The notes beneath the pieces are model-generated. The model searched no databases. It was not told the origin of the DNA and saw only the letters and a list, made by a program, of their open reading frames with translations. A stretch of DNA of 5,475 nucleotides from Bacillota bacterium (lineage in GTDB: Bacteria; Bacillota; Bacilli; Bacillales; Cytobacillaceae): NCBI GenBank assembly GCA_030705745.1, contig JAUZPT010000217.1, forward strand, positions 1 to 5,475. The letters run 5' to 3'. Positions within the stretch are counted from its first letter, which is position 1, and each line of letters begins with the position of its first letter. Both the position numbers and the translations under genes were made by a program. Of the stretch, positions 4,916-5,475 are shown piece after piece.

Positions 4916-5475
4916 GGTTGCAGGGATAGAGGAATTCGTACGGTAAATTCGCTTCCCTTTCCTACTTCACTTTCAACAGTAATCGAACCTTCATGTGAAG
5001 AGACAATCCAATGGGCAATGGAAAGACCCAGACCTACACCGCCTAATTGACGGGAACGATGCTTATCGGCACGAAAAAATCGATTGAAAATCTTCTGCTG
5101 ATCCTCCGACTGAATACCTAAACCTGTATCCTTTACTCGCAGTAGCCAATGTTTATCTTTGACCTCTAATGTGACCGTTATCTGCCCGCTTGCGGGTGTA
5201 TATTTAATAGCGTTATCCATCAAAATGTAGAAGAGCTGTCTTAGCTTTTCGATATCCCCCACAATGTGTAATGTTGGCAAAATATTTGCGGTCACTTTAA
5301 TGTCTTTATTTGCTGCAACAGGCTGAATAGTACGAACGAGCTGCACTAAAAATGGGGCAATATCGAATGTCGTCATATTCATATTTGCAACACCAGAATC
5401 AACGCGCGCAAGTGTTAATAGGTCGCCCACAAGTTTTGTCATGCGTTTCACTTCATCCTTCATATCCTCAACTAC
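4900..5475 (-). CDS. Sensor histidine kinase, C-terminal part (5' partial)
   Basis: The frame is open to the right edge; 191 residues are visible. It is the kinase half of a two-component sensor that would phosphorylate a partner response regulator. Numbered from the edge, residues 1-28 (ERMxxLVxDLL-like, then LARVDSG) are the second helix of the HisKA dimerisation domain, so the phosphorylated His lies just outside. The HATPase_c domain follows: N box DNAIKYTP (87-94), G1 DTGLGI (116-121), F box FNRFF (130-134), G2 GGVGLGLS (145-152). All ATP-binding motifs are intact. The pattern is that of PhoR/ResE/BaeS-like kinases, but without the sensor domain the signal and name cannot be given. The coding end forms its terminator. 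A regulator gene would be expected to the right. Confidence 0.92.
   Translation of the reverse strand, partial: VVEDMKDEVKRMTKLVGDLLTLARVDSGVANMNMTTFDIAPFLVQLVRTIQPVAANKDIKVTANILPTLHIVGDIEKLRQLFYILMDNAIKYTPASGQITVTLEVKDKHWLLRVKDTGLGIQSEDQQKIFNRFFRADKHRSRQLGGVGLGLSIAHWIVSSHEGSITVESEVGKGSEFTVRIPLSLQPTTTI

Noticed and set aside
1..5475. CRISPR arrays, tRNA/rRNA genes, insertion sequences, phage or defence genes
   Set aside because: No spaced direct repeats, RNA-gene signatures, transposase frames or terminal repeats were seen; the window is a conserved chromosomal locus.

Overview
The window looks like chromosomal DNA of an endospore-forming, low-GC Firmicute (Bacillales, Bacillaceae-like). The evidence is AT-rich sequence, strong Shine-Dalgarno sites of the GGAGG type, GTG starts, and an ordered set of genes that I recognise from the Bacillus subtilis ybaK-cwlD-salA-gerD-kbaA-pdaB sporulation/germination locus. 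The order and relative orientations match my recollection of that locus, read here in reverse.

Layout, left to right: pdaB (+, 5' end outside the window); kbaA (-); gerD (+); salA/mrp (-); cwlD (-); ybaK (-, DUF2521, unknown function); and the C-terminal part of a sensor histidine kinase (-, its 5' end beyond the right edge). pdaB/kbaA and gerD/salA are convergent pairs, each separated by one hairpin that can terminate in both directions. kbaA/gerD are divergent from a ~150-base region holding a candidate sigma-G promoter for gerD and an extended -10 promoter for kbaA. cwlD and the kinase gene end in strand-specific terminators. No gap between genes exceeds about 165 bases.

The genes span the sporulation cycle. 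KbaA helps KinB feed the Spo0A phosphorelay at the start. SalA is a transition-state ATPase regulator. CwlD, an amidase, and PdaB, a polysaccharide-deacetylase-like protein, act on spore peptidoglycan. GerD is a lipoprotein that clusters germinant receptors in the spore inner membrane. The kinase is not part of the locus as I recall it in B. subtilis and its signal cannot be read from the visible part.

I see no mobile element, CRISPR array, RNA gene or clearly new system. The points most worth a second look are the degenerate active site of PdaB, the SalA protein without the Mrp CxxC motif, the syntenic but unexplained ybaK, gene ends built into terminator hairpins, and promoter candidates that fit forespore and mother-cell sigma factors.
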